Below are positions 29,567 to 36,442 of a DNA stretch of 64,000 nt, piece after piece. The stretch covers positions 86,811 to 150,810 of IMG/VR virus record IMGVR_UViG_3300022933_000279; one strand, 5' to 3'. Both the position numbers and the translations under genes were made by a program. Within the stretch, counting starts at the first letter, position 1. Each line of letters begins with the position of its first letter. This DNA comes from a virus. The notes under the pieces are model-generated. The model saw only the letters and a program-made list of their open reading frames with translations. It ran no database searches and was not told where the DNA came from.

Positions 29567-30140
29567 GAAATCCCCTTATATAAGAATTCAAAGTGGATGG
29601 TTTAAAAAGAATAAAGATAAGATTATTAAAGAATTTGAACCTTTAGTTGAAGAAGGAACGACTGTAGGTGGAAATAAAAACGAAAAAAGAAAATCAGATG
29701 TTCATCTTTTTGATATTTGGAGATTAGAATTAACTGATTTTAAAAAAGTTATTATTTTTAAAGTTAAAGAGATATTTACTACAGAAAATAAAAATTATGG
29801 ATTTGATTTAGATTATTCTACTGTAAATATTCAATTTACTAGATATCAAAAAGATGATTTTTATGAATGGCATGCAGATGATGATTTACTGAATACACAT
29901 ATAAAAACACATAGTATAAGAAAATTAAGTATGGCAATGCCTTTAAATATTGGTGAATTTGAAGGTGGTGAATTTGAAATTAAATTATCCCCAAGTGAAA
30001 ATGCAAAAACAAGAAAAATACCTATAGAGCCTGGAAATATAATAGTATTTCCTAGTTTCTTAGAGCATAGAGTCCTCCCAATAACCTCAAATACACGTTA
30101 TTCTTTAGTGGCGTGGATCTCAGGACCTCCATGGAGATAA
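29553..30140 (+). CDS. PKHD-type hydroxylase (2OG-Fe(II) oxygenase)
   Basis: Iron- and 2-oxoglutarate-dependent hydroxylase of the prolyl-4-hydroxylase-like superfamily. The iron triad is clear: WHADDD gives H107 and D109, and LEHRVLPI gives H172. R182 in TRYSLVAWISGPPWR is the 2-oxoglutarate-binding arginine. The spacing (about 63 residues between D109 and H172) and C-terminal GPPW are as in PiuC/PKHD enzymes and in the hydroxylases of marine T4-like phages. At 195 aa it lacks the longer C-terminal tail of bacterial PiuC. Its substrate is unknown; the neighbouring fibre genes and glycosyltransferase suggest a virion protein. Confidence 0.85.
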   Translation: MVLDKKSPYIRIQSGWFKKNKDKIIKEFEPLVEEGTTVGGNKNEKRKSDVHLFDIWRLELTDFKKVIIFKVKEIFTTENKNYGFDLDYSTVNIQFTRYQKDDFYEWHADDDLLNTHIKTHSIRKLSMAMPLNIGEFEGGEFEIKLSPSENAKTRKIPIEPGNIIVFPSFLEHRVLPITSNTRYSLVAWISGPPWR

Positions 30141-30143
30141 ATA
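30136..30143 (+). promoter_or_regulatory. Possible variant late promoter GATAAATA for gp13
   Basis: One mismatch to the late consensus, 40 bases before the gp13 ATG and overlapping the PKHD stop. Spacing is in the range of the exact boxes in this window. Confidence 0.4.
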
Positions 30144-30183
30144 CAATATATGTAGACAGAAAATGTATTGTAGGATATGAACC

Positions 30184-30927
30184 ATGGCAAAACCGCAAAC
30201 TCGCGAACAATTAAAACAATACTGCCTCAGAAGTTTAGGTCACCCAGTTATAGAAGTTAATGTTGATGACGATCAATTAGAAGATCGCATTGACGAAGCT
30301 TTACAAGTCTGGAATGACTATCATTATGATGGGTCGGAAAAAATTTATTTAAAACATCAAGTTACATCAGATGATATTACTAACGAATATATTACCGTTG
30401 GGGAATCAACTATAAGTATAATCAAAGTACATCCTATTGATTCAACAACAGGAAACATTAATATGTTTGATGTGAGATATCAATTAAGATTAAATGATAT
30501 ATTTGATTTGAGTAAACAGCAGCTTTCAGGATATACTATGGCTATGCAACACTTGAGTTTAATAGAAAATTTATTTAATCAATCTCCTTCTTTCAGATTT
30601 AATAGACATACAGATAAAGTTTATCTTGATGTTGATTGGGATAAAGAATTGGTTGTTGGAAAATACTTATTATTTGAATGTTATAAATCCGTAGACCCAG
30701 AAGAATTGACCGATGCATATAATGATCTTTGGCTAAAAAAATATATATCTTCATTATTTAAAAGACAATGGGGATCTAATCTATTAAAATATGAAGGTAT
30801 GCAATTACCCGGTGGCACTACATTAAATGGTAGACAAATTTTTGATGATGCAACAACTGAATTACAAATGTTGGATGATGAAATCTTTACGAAGTATCAA
30901 TTACCTGACGACTTTATGGTAGGATAA
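30184..30927 (+). CDS. 13: Neck protein gp13
   Basis: Head-completion/neck protein that closes the portal after packaging. The start AKPQTREQLKQYCLRSLGHP, then VIEVNVDDDQLEDRIDEALQ and VWNDYHYDG, is the characteristic N-terminus of gp13 in marine T4-like phages. At 247 aa it is somewhat shorter than T4 gp13 (309). A GATAAATA box at 30136-30143, one base off the late consensus, may give it a promoter. The gp14 gene follows after two small genes, as expected. Confidence 0.85.
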   Translation: MAKPQTREQLKQYCLRSLGHPVIEVNVDDDQLEDRIDEALQVWNDYHYDGSEKIYLKHQVTSDDITNEYITVGESTISIIKVHPIDSTTGNINMFDVRYQLRLNDIFDLSKQQLSGYTMAMQHLSLIENLFNQSPSFRFNRHTDKVYLDVDWDKELVVGKYLLFECYKSVDPEELTDAYNDLWLKKYISSLFKRQWGSNLLKYEGMQLPGGTTLNGRQIFDDATTELQMLDDEIFTKYQLPDDFMVG

Positions 30928-30928
30928 A

Positions 30929-31174
30929 ATGAAAAAATTTAAAACTTTTATAGAAAAACCTGAATTCTGTAATGTGCCCGGCGGAGTTAAAAGTCCAGCT
31001 CTTGCAGCGAAGTGTGCGGAACCAGAAAAGAAAAAACCGGCACCTCAACAAGCTGATATTAGATCAAAAGCTTTGAAGGATAAAAAAGATAAGTGGAAAA
31101 AATTAGGTTTATCTACTCAAGAACAAGCTGAATTAATTGCAAAATATACCAAACATTCGGAAATTGCTGGATGA
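30929..31174 (+). CDS. Small basic protein, 81 aa
   Basis: Not recognised. It is Lys/Pro/Ala-rich, with an N-terminal KKFKTFIEKPEF segment and a helical C-terminal half (KALKDKKDKWKKLGLSTQEQ). It starts one base after the gp13 stop and overlaps the next gene by four bases (ATGA), so it is part of the neck operon. Such small genes between gp13 and gp14 are common in marine T4-like phages. Confidence 0.6.
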   Translation: MKKFKTFIEKPEFCNVPGGVKSPALAAKCAEPEKKKPAPQQADIRSKALKDKKDKWKKLGLSTQEQAELIAKYTKHSEIAG

Positions 31175-31374
31175 AAACGTTTCAAGAATATATTGATGAA
31201 GATATCAATTTGCCCATAGAAGTTGGAGATATTGTTCTCGGTGGGAAATTTAAAAATAGAAGAATAGAAGTAAAAGATATCGGAAAAAATGAAAAGGGTG
31301 ATATTACTATTAATGGAAAATCAATTCTCAGGATCAGAATAACAGACGAAAAGGCTGACGATGCCGACGAGTAA
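31171..31374 (+). CDS. Small hypothetical protein, 67 aa
   Basis: Begins MKTFQEYIDEDINLP, a start style shared by many small proteins of marine T4-like phages. Residues 15-60 (VGDIVLGGKFKNRRIEVKDI, then DITINGKSILRIRI) look like a small SH3-like beta barrel. It overlaps its upstream neighbour by four bases and gp14 by 14. Function unknown. Confidence 0.65.
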   Translation: MKTFQEYIDEDINLPIEVGDIVLGGKFKNRRIEVKDIGKNEKGDITINGKSILRIRITDEKADDADE

Positions 31375-32203
31375 TTATTTTCAAAAATTTGATCATAATA
31401 ATGAACAAAATCTTCTTCAAGATTTAATGGTGGAGTCTATTCAAATTTTTGGACATGATGTATCTTATTTGCCCAGAACAAAAAATAACGTAGATAACAT
31501 ATATGGTGAAGATCCAACTTCATCTTTTGAATCAGCTTATCCTATAGAAATGTATATTAAGAATACTGATGGATTTGAAGGCGAAGGTGCATTTGTTGGT
31601 AGATTTGGATTAGAAATCAGAGAACAAATAACATTTACTGTTGCAAGACGTACTTGGGATGGACAAGGAATATCTGATAGACCTTTAGAAGGCGATTTAA
31701 TTTGGATGCCTCTAACAAGTAAGTTATTTGAAATACAATTTGTTGAGCACCAGGCTGTCTTTTATCAAATGGGAAAACTTCCTGTTTATGATTTATCTTG
31801 TGAATTGTTTGAGTATAGTGATGAAGATATTGATACAGGTATAGCAGCAATAGATAAAGTAGAAGTTGAAAATGCTTATTCAGTAGAATATGTATATTCC
31901 GCTAATTCGGGTGTTTTTACAACTGATGAAACTGTTACAGGAACTCTTTCAGGAGCAACGGCAGTAGTATTACAAACATCAACTTCAGGTTCAGATAGTA
32001 TTATAAGGTTAACAAATATTGTTGGTACTTTTAGTGCAACGGAACAAATTACAGGTGGCACTTCAGGCACGACAGCTAATTTAGGTGCAACTGCAACAGA
32101 GTTTGCAGGTGACAGTACTGCTAATAATAAAACAATACAGACGACAGCAGATGGCATTATAGATTTTAGTGAAGGAAATCCATTTAGTGAAGGAAGTTTT
32201 TAA
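31361..32203 (+). CDS. 14: Neck protein gp14
   Basis: Neck component that joins the finished head to the tail. The start PTSNYFQKFDHNNEQNLLQD followed by LMVESIQIFGHDVSYLPR is the signature of gp14 in marine T4-like phages; FVGRFGLEIREQITFTVARR and the FYQMGKLPVYDLSCELFEYS block fit too. From residue 175 it carries two extra copies of a TSGA-type unit (VTGTLSGATAVVLQ and ITGGTSGTTANLGA) that T4 gp14 lacks. The C-terminus is DFSEGNPFSEGSF. Its stop overlaps the gp15 start by one base. Confidence 0.9.
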   Translation: MPTSNYFQKFDHNNEQNLLQDLMVESIQIFGHDVSYLPRTKNNVDNIYGEDPTSSFESAYPIEMYIKNTDGFEGEGAFVGRFGLEIREQITFTVARRTWDGQGISDRPLEGDLIWMPLTSKLFEIQFVEHQAVFYQMGKLPVYDLSCELFEYSDEDIDTGIAAIDKVEVENAYSVEYVYSANSGVFTTDETVTGTLSGATAVVLQTSTSGSDSIIRLTNIVGTFSATEQITGGTSGTTANLGATATEFAGDSTANNKTIQTTADGIIDFSEGNPFSEGSF

Positions 32204-33198
32204 TGTTAGGACAATATTGGTATCACGGATTAACAAGAAAATATGTTTCTATATTTGGAACCATTTTTAACGACATCTATTTAAAGCGTAAGAATGCTTC
32301 TGATGAATTTGTCGAAACATTAAAAGTTCCCTTAGCATACGGTCCGAAACAAAAATTTATGACTAGGATCTCGGGCGATGCTAATCTAGACAAAAAGGTG
32401 GGGATGCAACTGCCGAGGATGGGCTTCGAGATGACTTCCATGTCATACAGTCCCGAGAGAATGTTGCATCCCCTTAACCAACAAAAATCAATGTGGAAGG
32501 GTCAAATTGGAGTAGTTAAAAGTCCAGTACCATATGATTACGCTTTCACATTGTCAGTGTTTGTAAAAAATGCGGATGACGGAACACAAATAATTGAACA
32601 GATAGTACCGTTTTTTCAACCCGATTTTACAGTAACTATAAATGCACTTCCAACAATGGGAATCAAGTTAGATGTTCCTATTATTTTAAATGGTGTTAAT
32701 ATTGAAGATTCATATGAAGGTGATTATCAAACACGAAGAGCAATAGTTTGGACATTAGATTTTACAGTTAAGGGTTTTCTTTATCCGAATATTAAAGGTA
32801 AAGGATTTGGTGACGGTAGTGATGATCAGGCAACAGCATTAATACGCACATCAATTATCAATTTTCATATAATGCCGTATAGAGATCCAGGCTCGGTAGA
32901 CGCCGAAAGAATTTTATTAGAATCAGATACAGGGTTTGGAAAAGGTAGGGATGAAATATTAAATGAAGATGATTCCAAAATGTTATTAGAAACAACTAGA
33001 ACAGATATTAATGCAACATTAGTAAAATCAAGATTTACATCTAAAGTACCTATAGATGTACCAGCTGGCGATGATTATTATGAACCAACAGAAACAAGAG
33101 ATTTCTTTGCAGAAGGTCTTGAATGGGATCCAGCTACAGGTACTGATACAATGGGTGGTACATTAGATATAAACGCATTCGGTAATTCAAACAAATGA
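32203..33198 (+). CDS. 15: Tail sheath stabiliser / tail terminator gp15
   Basis: Terminator hexamer at the head-proximal tail end. It matches T4 gp15 by eye: GQYWYHGLTRKYVSIFGTIF, then VPLAYGPKQKFMTRI, LPRMGFEMTSMSYSPER, VFVKNADDGTQIIEQIVPFF-QP and RRAIVWTLDFTVKGFLYPN. At 331 aa it is about 60 residues longer than T4 gp15, the excess being an acidic C-terminal tail (AERILLESDTGFG, SKMLLETTRTD) of a type recurring in this phage's virion proteins. It lies between gp14 and gp16, as in T4. Confidence 0.92.
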   Translation: MLGQYWYHGLTRKYVSIFGTIFNDIYLKRKNASDEFVETLKVPLAYGPKQKFMTRISGDANLDKKVGMQLPRMGFEMTSMSYSPERMLHPLNQQKSMWKGQIGVVKSPVPYDYAFTLSVFVKNADDGTQIIEQIVPFFQPDFTVTINALPTMGIKLDVPIILNGVNIEDSYEGDYQTRRAIVWTLDFTVKGFLYPNIKGKGFGDGSDDQATALIRTSIINFHIMPYRDPGSVDAERILLESDTGFGKGRDEILNEDDSKMLLETTRTDINATLVKSRFTSKVPIDVPAGDDYYEPTETRDFFAEGLEWDPATGTDTMGGTLDINAFGNSNK

Positions 33199-33650
33199 TT
33201 AAAGATAAAATGGAAACTATTGAAAATATTGATAAGCAGGTTGACCCTAAAACGGTTGATACAAAATTAGATGAGGTATTTGAGATTACACCAACATCTA
33301 AAAATGAACCTGTTGTATATAAAAAACCAGAAGTGAATGATGATGGAATGGATACTGATTTTCAGTATGCACGAGAAAATATATATAATGTGATAGAGAG
33401 AGGGTCTGACGCCATGGAGGGCTTACTTGAAGTAGCTAGGGAAACAGAACACCCGAGAGCATACGAAGTAGTAGGTCAGTTAGTTGATAAGTTAACAAAT
33501 GCAAATAAAGAGTTAATGGGATTACATAAAACAAAAAAAAGCATGTCAGATGAAGTCGTAAGGTCACCTCAAAATGTTACTAACGCACTATTTGTAGGGA
33601 GTACAGCTGATCTTCAGAAGATGCTGAAACAGAAATCTAAGGAGGCGTAA
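33195..33650 (+). CDS. 16: Terminase small subunit gp16
   Basis: Regulator of DNA packaging that forms rings and activates gp17. The conserved block is DTDFQYARENIYNVIERGSD followed by AMEGLLEVARETEHPRAYEV and VGQLVDKLTNANKELMGLHK. The 151-aa length is close to T4 gp16 (164). The start overlaps gp15 by four bases. In T4 gp17 follows at once; here about 5.6 kb of accessory genes are inserted before gp17. Confidence 0.93.
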   Translation: MIKDKMETIENIDKQVDPKTVDTKLDEVFEITPTSKNEPVVYKKPEVNDDGMDTDFQYARENIYNVIERGSDAMEGLLEVARETEHPRAYEVVGQLVDKLTNANKELMGLHKTKKSMSDEVVRSPQNVTNALFVGSTADLQKMLKQKSKEA

Positions 33651-33652
33651 GC

Positions 33653-34003
33653 GTGGAATCGCTATTCAGTGCGGTAAATATAACAATGTTTGGGATTATA
33701 TTATTTTCCTCATTGTTCATATTTCTATTCAACTACAGACACGATAATAAAGACAAGTATCAGGGCAAGTATTCTCTAATTGTATTTGATCTTTTCATTA
33801 ACATGGGTATGTCAATTACTGGTTATATTTTAGTATGGCTAGTATTTGAAAACGTTCCACAATTAGCTCCATTTAACACTTATAGATTTCCAGTAGGATA
33901 TATGTTTGGTTTGACTTCTAATATAAGCATTCCAATTGTTTTGAAGTGGTTTACATCACAAATCACTAAAAAGTTAAATGAAGCAGTGAAGAAAGGAGTA
34001 TAA
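33653..34003 (+). CDS. Small integral membrane protein, 116 aa
   Basis: First gene of the gp16-gp17 island. It starts with GTG after a GGAGGCG ribosome site in the gp16 end. Hydrophobic segments fall at residues about 8-28 (NITMFGIILFSSLFIFLFNY), 43-67 (VFDLFINMGMSITGYILVWL) and, weaker, 82-100 (GYMFGLTSNISIPIVLKWF), separated by charged loops, and the tail is basic. No family recognised; a holin-like role or partnership with the cytochrome gene that starts on its last base are both possible. The one-base overlap points to coupled translation with the cytochrome. Confidence 0.65.
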   Translation: MESLFSAVNITMFGIILFSSLFIFLFNYRHDNKDKYQGKYSLIVFDLFINMGMSITGYILVWLVFENVPQLAPFNTYRFPVGYMFGLTSNISIPIVLKWFTSQITKKLNEAVKKGV

Positions 34004-34461
34004 TGGCGGTAAAACCTAAACAAACTACTGCTCCTGAAGAAGTTGCGGACGAACATGTCGAGGTAATGGAATTAGAACCAGTAAAAGCCATTGAAATAGA
34101 AACTAAAAATCTAGTAGCATCAAGTAGAATATTCATATACACTATAATAGGATTACTGGCATATTTAATTTTCTTAGTAATACCAGATATTTCCGAGAAG
34201 GTTACATGGGTGGAAAAGGATCTTAATTCTGTATTAGTACAATCAGAAAGATTCAAAAAATCCACCAGAGTATTTGCAAGAGATAATCAATGTGCATCTT
34301 GTCACTTAGAGCCTGATTATCTTCTTCATAATCTCTTAACGAAGTATCCTAGTTTTTCAGATATTAAATCATTTATGTCTGTAGGACATCAACGATATTA
34401 TACAATGACTCAACCTATATCAGATGCTGAACTCTTAGCAATTTATAGGACTTTACAATGA
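34003..34461 (+). CDS. Membrane-anchored monohaem cytochrome c
   Basis: Short cytosolic acidic N-terminus, one transmembrane helix at residues 43-61 (IFIYTIIGLLAYLIFLVIP), then a periplasmic domain. The domain has C97-A-S-C100-H101, the haem-attachment motif, and M135 in TMTQPISDAELLAIYRTLQ. The pattern Met-x-x-Pro-x-Ser-Asp-Ala-Glu near the end is the distal-ligand region of class I cytochromes c. The domain is short (about 70 residues). Haem attachment would need the host cytochrome c maturation machinery. The start overlaps the upstream membrane gene by one base and the end overlaps the binding-protein gene by four, so the three form a unit. An electron-transfer role in the infected cell is inferred. 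Confidence 0.75.
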   Translation: MAVKPKQTTAPEEVADEHVEVMELEPVKAIEIETKNLVASSRIFIYTIIGLLAYLIFLVIPDISEKVTWVEKDLNSVLVQSERFKKSTRVFARDNQCASCHLEPDYLLHNLLTKYPSFSDIKSFMSVGHQRYYTMTQPISDAELLAIYRTLQ

Positions 34462-35579
34462 TCATGGTTGGCAAACTTCTTGCATTTTTAATATTTTTAG
34501 TTATATCAGCATATCCCGGTAAAGCCAAAGATTCTCCTCATGATCGTACTGGCGCAGTAGTTAGCAAAATAAAACAAATAGAATACATTCCAACATATGG
34601 ATCAACGTTTAAAAGAGTAAAAGAACGTGGTCATATAATATGTGGTGCCAAAGATTCTATGCCAGGTTTTGGAGAAGAGCTTTGGGATGCAGAAACAGGC
34701 GTATTAAAATTTCAGGGCTTTGATATAGATATTTGTAGGGCAATTGCTACTGCAGTATTCGGAGATAAGGAAAAGGTTGAATATGAAATAATAGATGGTA
34801 AAACAAGATTTAGTTATTTAATAGATGGAACGGTTGATGTGGTATCGGCTACTGTTACATACACATATACTAGAAATGTTCTTAAAAAATTAGAGTTCAT
34901 GCCCACTACATATTATGATGGACAAGGATTTATTGTTCGAAAGACTCTTGGTGTATCATCTGCAAAGCAAATGGATGGTGCAAGAATATGTTATAGTTCA
35001 ACCGGAACTGCCGCAAAAAATACTAAGGATTTTTTTACAAAACATTTTCTTAATTATGTTCCAGTTGTGGTGCCAGTTGGAGAAAAATCTAAAGATTATT
35101 ACTTAGATCGTAAATGTGATATGTATGGCACAGATCGCTCCGGTTTAGCATCTAATAGAATTGGTTTTAAAAATCCGGAACAACATGTGATCCTTCCAGA
35201 AATTATTTCAAAAGAACCTCTTGGTCCAGTAGTAAAATATGGAGATCAACAATGGTCTGATATTGTAAGGTGGACAATATATGTTCTGTTCATTGCAGAA
35301 GAAATGGGATTAAATTCAAATAATATATCTAAATTTAAAAATAATATAGATCCAAGTATACAACGATTTATGGGCGAATTAAATGGTAATGATCATCCTC
35401 ATCTAGGGGCTAAATTAGGATTAGATGCTACATGGGCATATGAAGTTATTAAACAAGTTGGAAATTATAAAGAAATATATGAAAGAAATCTTGGTGAAAA
35501 TACACCTCTAGCTCTTAAACGTGGGCTAAATAAATTGTACACTGAAGGTGGTTTATTATATGCACCTCCATTAAAATAG
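34458..35579 (+). CDS. Periplasmic amino-acid-binding protein, AapJ/BztA-like
   Basis: Substrate-binding protein of a polar-amino-acid ABC importer, normally the product of a host gene (aapJ/bztA/yhdW family). A signal peptide (KLLAFLIFLVISAYPGKA) ends near residue 24. Diagnostic blocks are RGHIICGAKDSMPGFGEELW, QGFDIDICRAIATAVFGD, TTYYDGQGFIVRKTLGVSSA, HVILPEIISKEPLGPVVKYG, LGAKLGLDATWAYEVIKQVG and the C-terminus LNKLYTEGGLLYAPPLK. At 373 aa it is slightly longer than the usual 340. It is complete and undamaged. The permease and ATPase genes are absent from the window, so it would have to feed the host's transporter. It overlaps the cytochrome gene by four bases. Confidence 0.92.
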   Translation: MIMVGKLLAFLIFLVISAYPGKAKDSPHDRTGAVVSKIKQIEYIPTYGSTFKRVKERGHIICGAKDSMPGFGEELWDAETGVLKFQGFDIDICRAIATAVFGDKEKVEYEIIDGKTRFSYLIDGTVDVVSATVTYTYTRNVLKKLEFMPTTYYDGQGFIVRKTLGVSSAKQMDGARICYSSTGTAAKNTKDFFTKHFLNYVPVVVPVGEKSKDYYLDRKCDMYGTDRSGLASNRIGFKNPEQHVILPEIISKEPLGPVVKYGDQQWSDIVRWTIYVLFIAEEMGLNSNNISKFKNNIDPSIQRFMGELNGNDHPHLGAKLGLDATWAYEVIKQVGNYKEIYERNLGENTPLALKRGLNKLYTEGGLLYAPPLK

Positions 35580-35586
35580 GGAAAAA

Positions 35587-35904
35587 ATGCCAGATGAATT
35601 AGTCGATAAAATGTCAAATGAAATAGCCGCAGCAGAAGATAACTTACGAATATGGACAGAAAAATATGAAATGGAAGTTAGGCGTGAAGCAGTGACTGCA
35701 CAAGCGGATGCAAAGATGGCACTTGACGCGGCAAAAATAAGATTAGAGAAGTTGACAGCACAATATAAACCAGAATATTTAACTAGGTTTGAAGCACTTC
35801 CAGTTCCACCAAAGTTTAAGCCACCATTGCCTGTAATACCAGAAGAAATTAAAAAAGAAATTCTACCAAAGGTAACCAGAAGTAAGAAGAAAAAGAAAAA
35901 GTGA
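35587..35904 (+). CDS. Small coiled-coil protein with Pro-rich, Lys-rich tail, 105 aa
   Basis: Residues 1-60 form a heptad-patterned helix (SNEIAAAEDNLRIWTEKYEM, then ALDAAKIRLEKLTAQY). A Pro-rich stretch follows (LPVPPKFKPPLPVIPEEI) and the protein ends in a run of Lys. It has no signal peptide. It starts seven bases after the binding-protein stop, so it is in the same transcript. No family recognised. Confidence 0.6.
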   Translation: MPDELVDKMSNEIAAAEDNLRIWTEKYEMEVRREAVTAQADAKMALDAAKIRLEKLTAQYKPEYLTRFEALPVPPKFKPPLPVIPEEIKKEILPKVTRSKKKKKK

Positions 35905-35943
35905 GTTAATAAAATATAAACATTATAATTAAAAAAGGATGAT

Positions 35944-36168
35944 ATGTCTTGGATTGGGAATATAATTAAAAAAGTTTTTAAAAATGAAGGTTTAAAACAA
36001 CCAGAACCTGAACCTAAAAAAGCTGAGAAAAAAGTAAAAAAGAAAAATTTGAAAAGTATGACAAAAAAACAATTAGAGTCATACGGTAGAGAATTAGGTG
36101 TCGAATTGGATAGACGACATAATAAAGCTAAATTAATTGCACGACTGGAAGAGGCGGTTGCAAATTAA
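35944..36168 (+). CDS. Small HeH/SAP-like domain protein, 74 aa
   Basis: Lys-rich N-terminal linker, then a compact helix-extension-helix domain at residues 38-72: LKSMTKKQLESYGRELGVEL followed by DRRHNKAKLIARLEEAV. The pattern of Lys-x-x-Leu...Gly-Val...Lys...Leu-Ile matches HeH/LEM or SAP-type folds, often nucleic-acid-binding. A TATAAACA box at 35915, one base off the late consensus, precedes it. Role unknown. Confidence 0.6.
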   Translation: MSWIGNIIKKVFKNEGLKQPEPEPKKAEKKVKKKNLKSMTKKQLESYGRELGVELDRRHNKAKLIARLEEAVAN

Positions 36169-36442
36169 TAATACAATAAAAGAGTATTGGCGCGATTGGG
36201 CTGCACTCGTTTATTTGTTTATCTGCTTAGTAGATTTTTTTGTAGCGCCTTTGATATGGAACTTAATGATGGCGGAATATTGTGACACACATGATTGTAT
36301 AAAAGAAGGTGTAACACGATGGATTCCTTTGACACTTGAAAGTGGCGCCATGTTTCATCTTTCATTCGGAGCAATCCTTGGTGCAACGTCATTTAATAAA
36401 CATAAAGAGATTCACGCTAGCACTAAGTCTACTGATACTTAG
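36158..36442 (+). CDS. Holin-like small membrane protein, 94 aa
   Basis: Two hydrophobic segments: WAALVYLFICLVDFFVAPLI (about 14-33) and LTLESGAMFHLSFGAILGAT (about 62-81), with a charged hydrophilic tail. The pattern of a Trp-Asp...APLIW helix and a second FHLSFGAILG helix resembles small holins of marine podoviruses and myoviruses. There is no in-frame ATG upstream of the first helix; TTG at 36158 is chosen because GGAAGAGG lies at 36147-36154. The frame is open further upstream, to another TTG at 36137. It overlaps the lipase gene by about 60 bases. A pore-forming lysis role is inferred. Confidence 0.55.
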   Translation: MQINNTIKEYWRDWAALVYLFICLVDFFVAPLIWNLMMAEYCDTHDCIKEGVTRWIPLTLESGAMFHLSFGAILGATSFNKHKEIHASTKSTDT

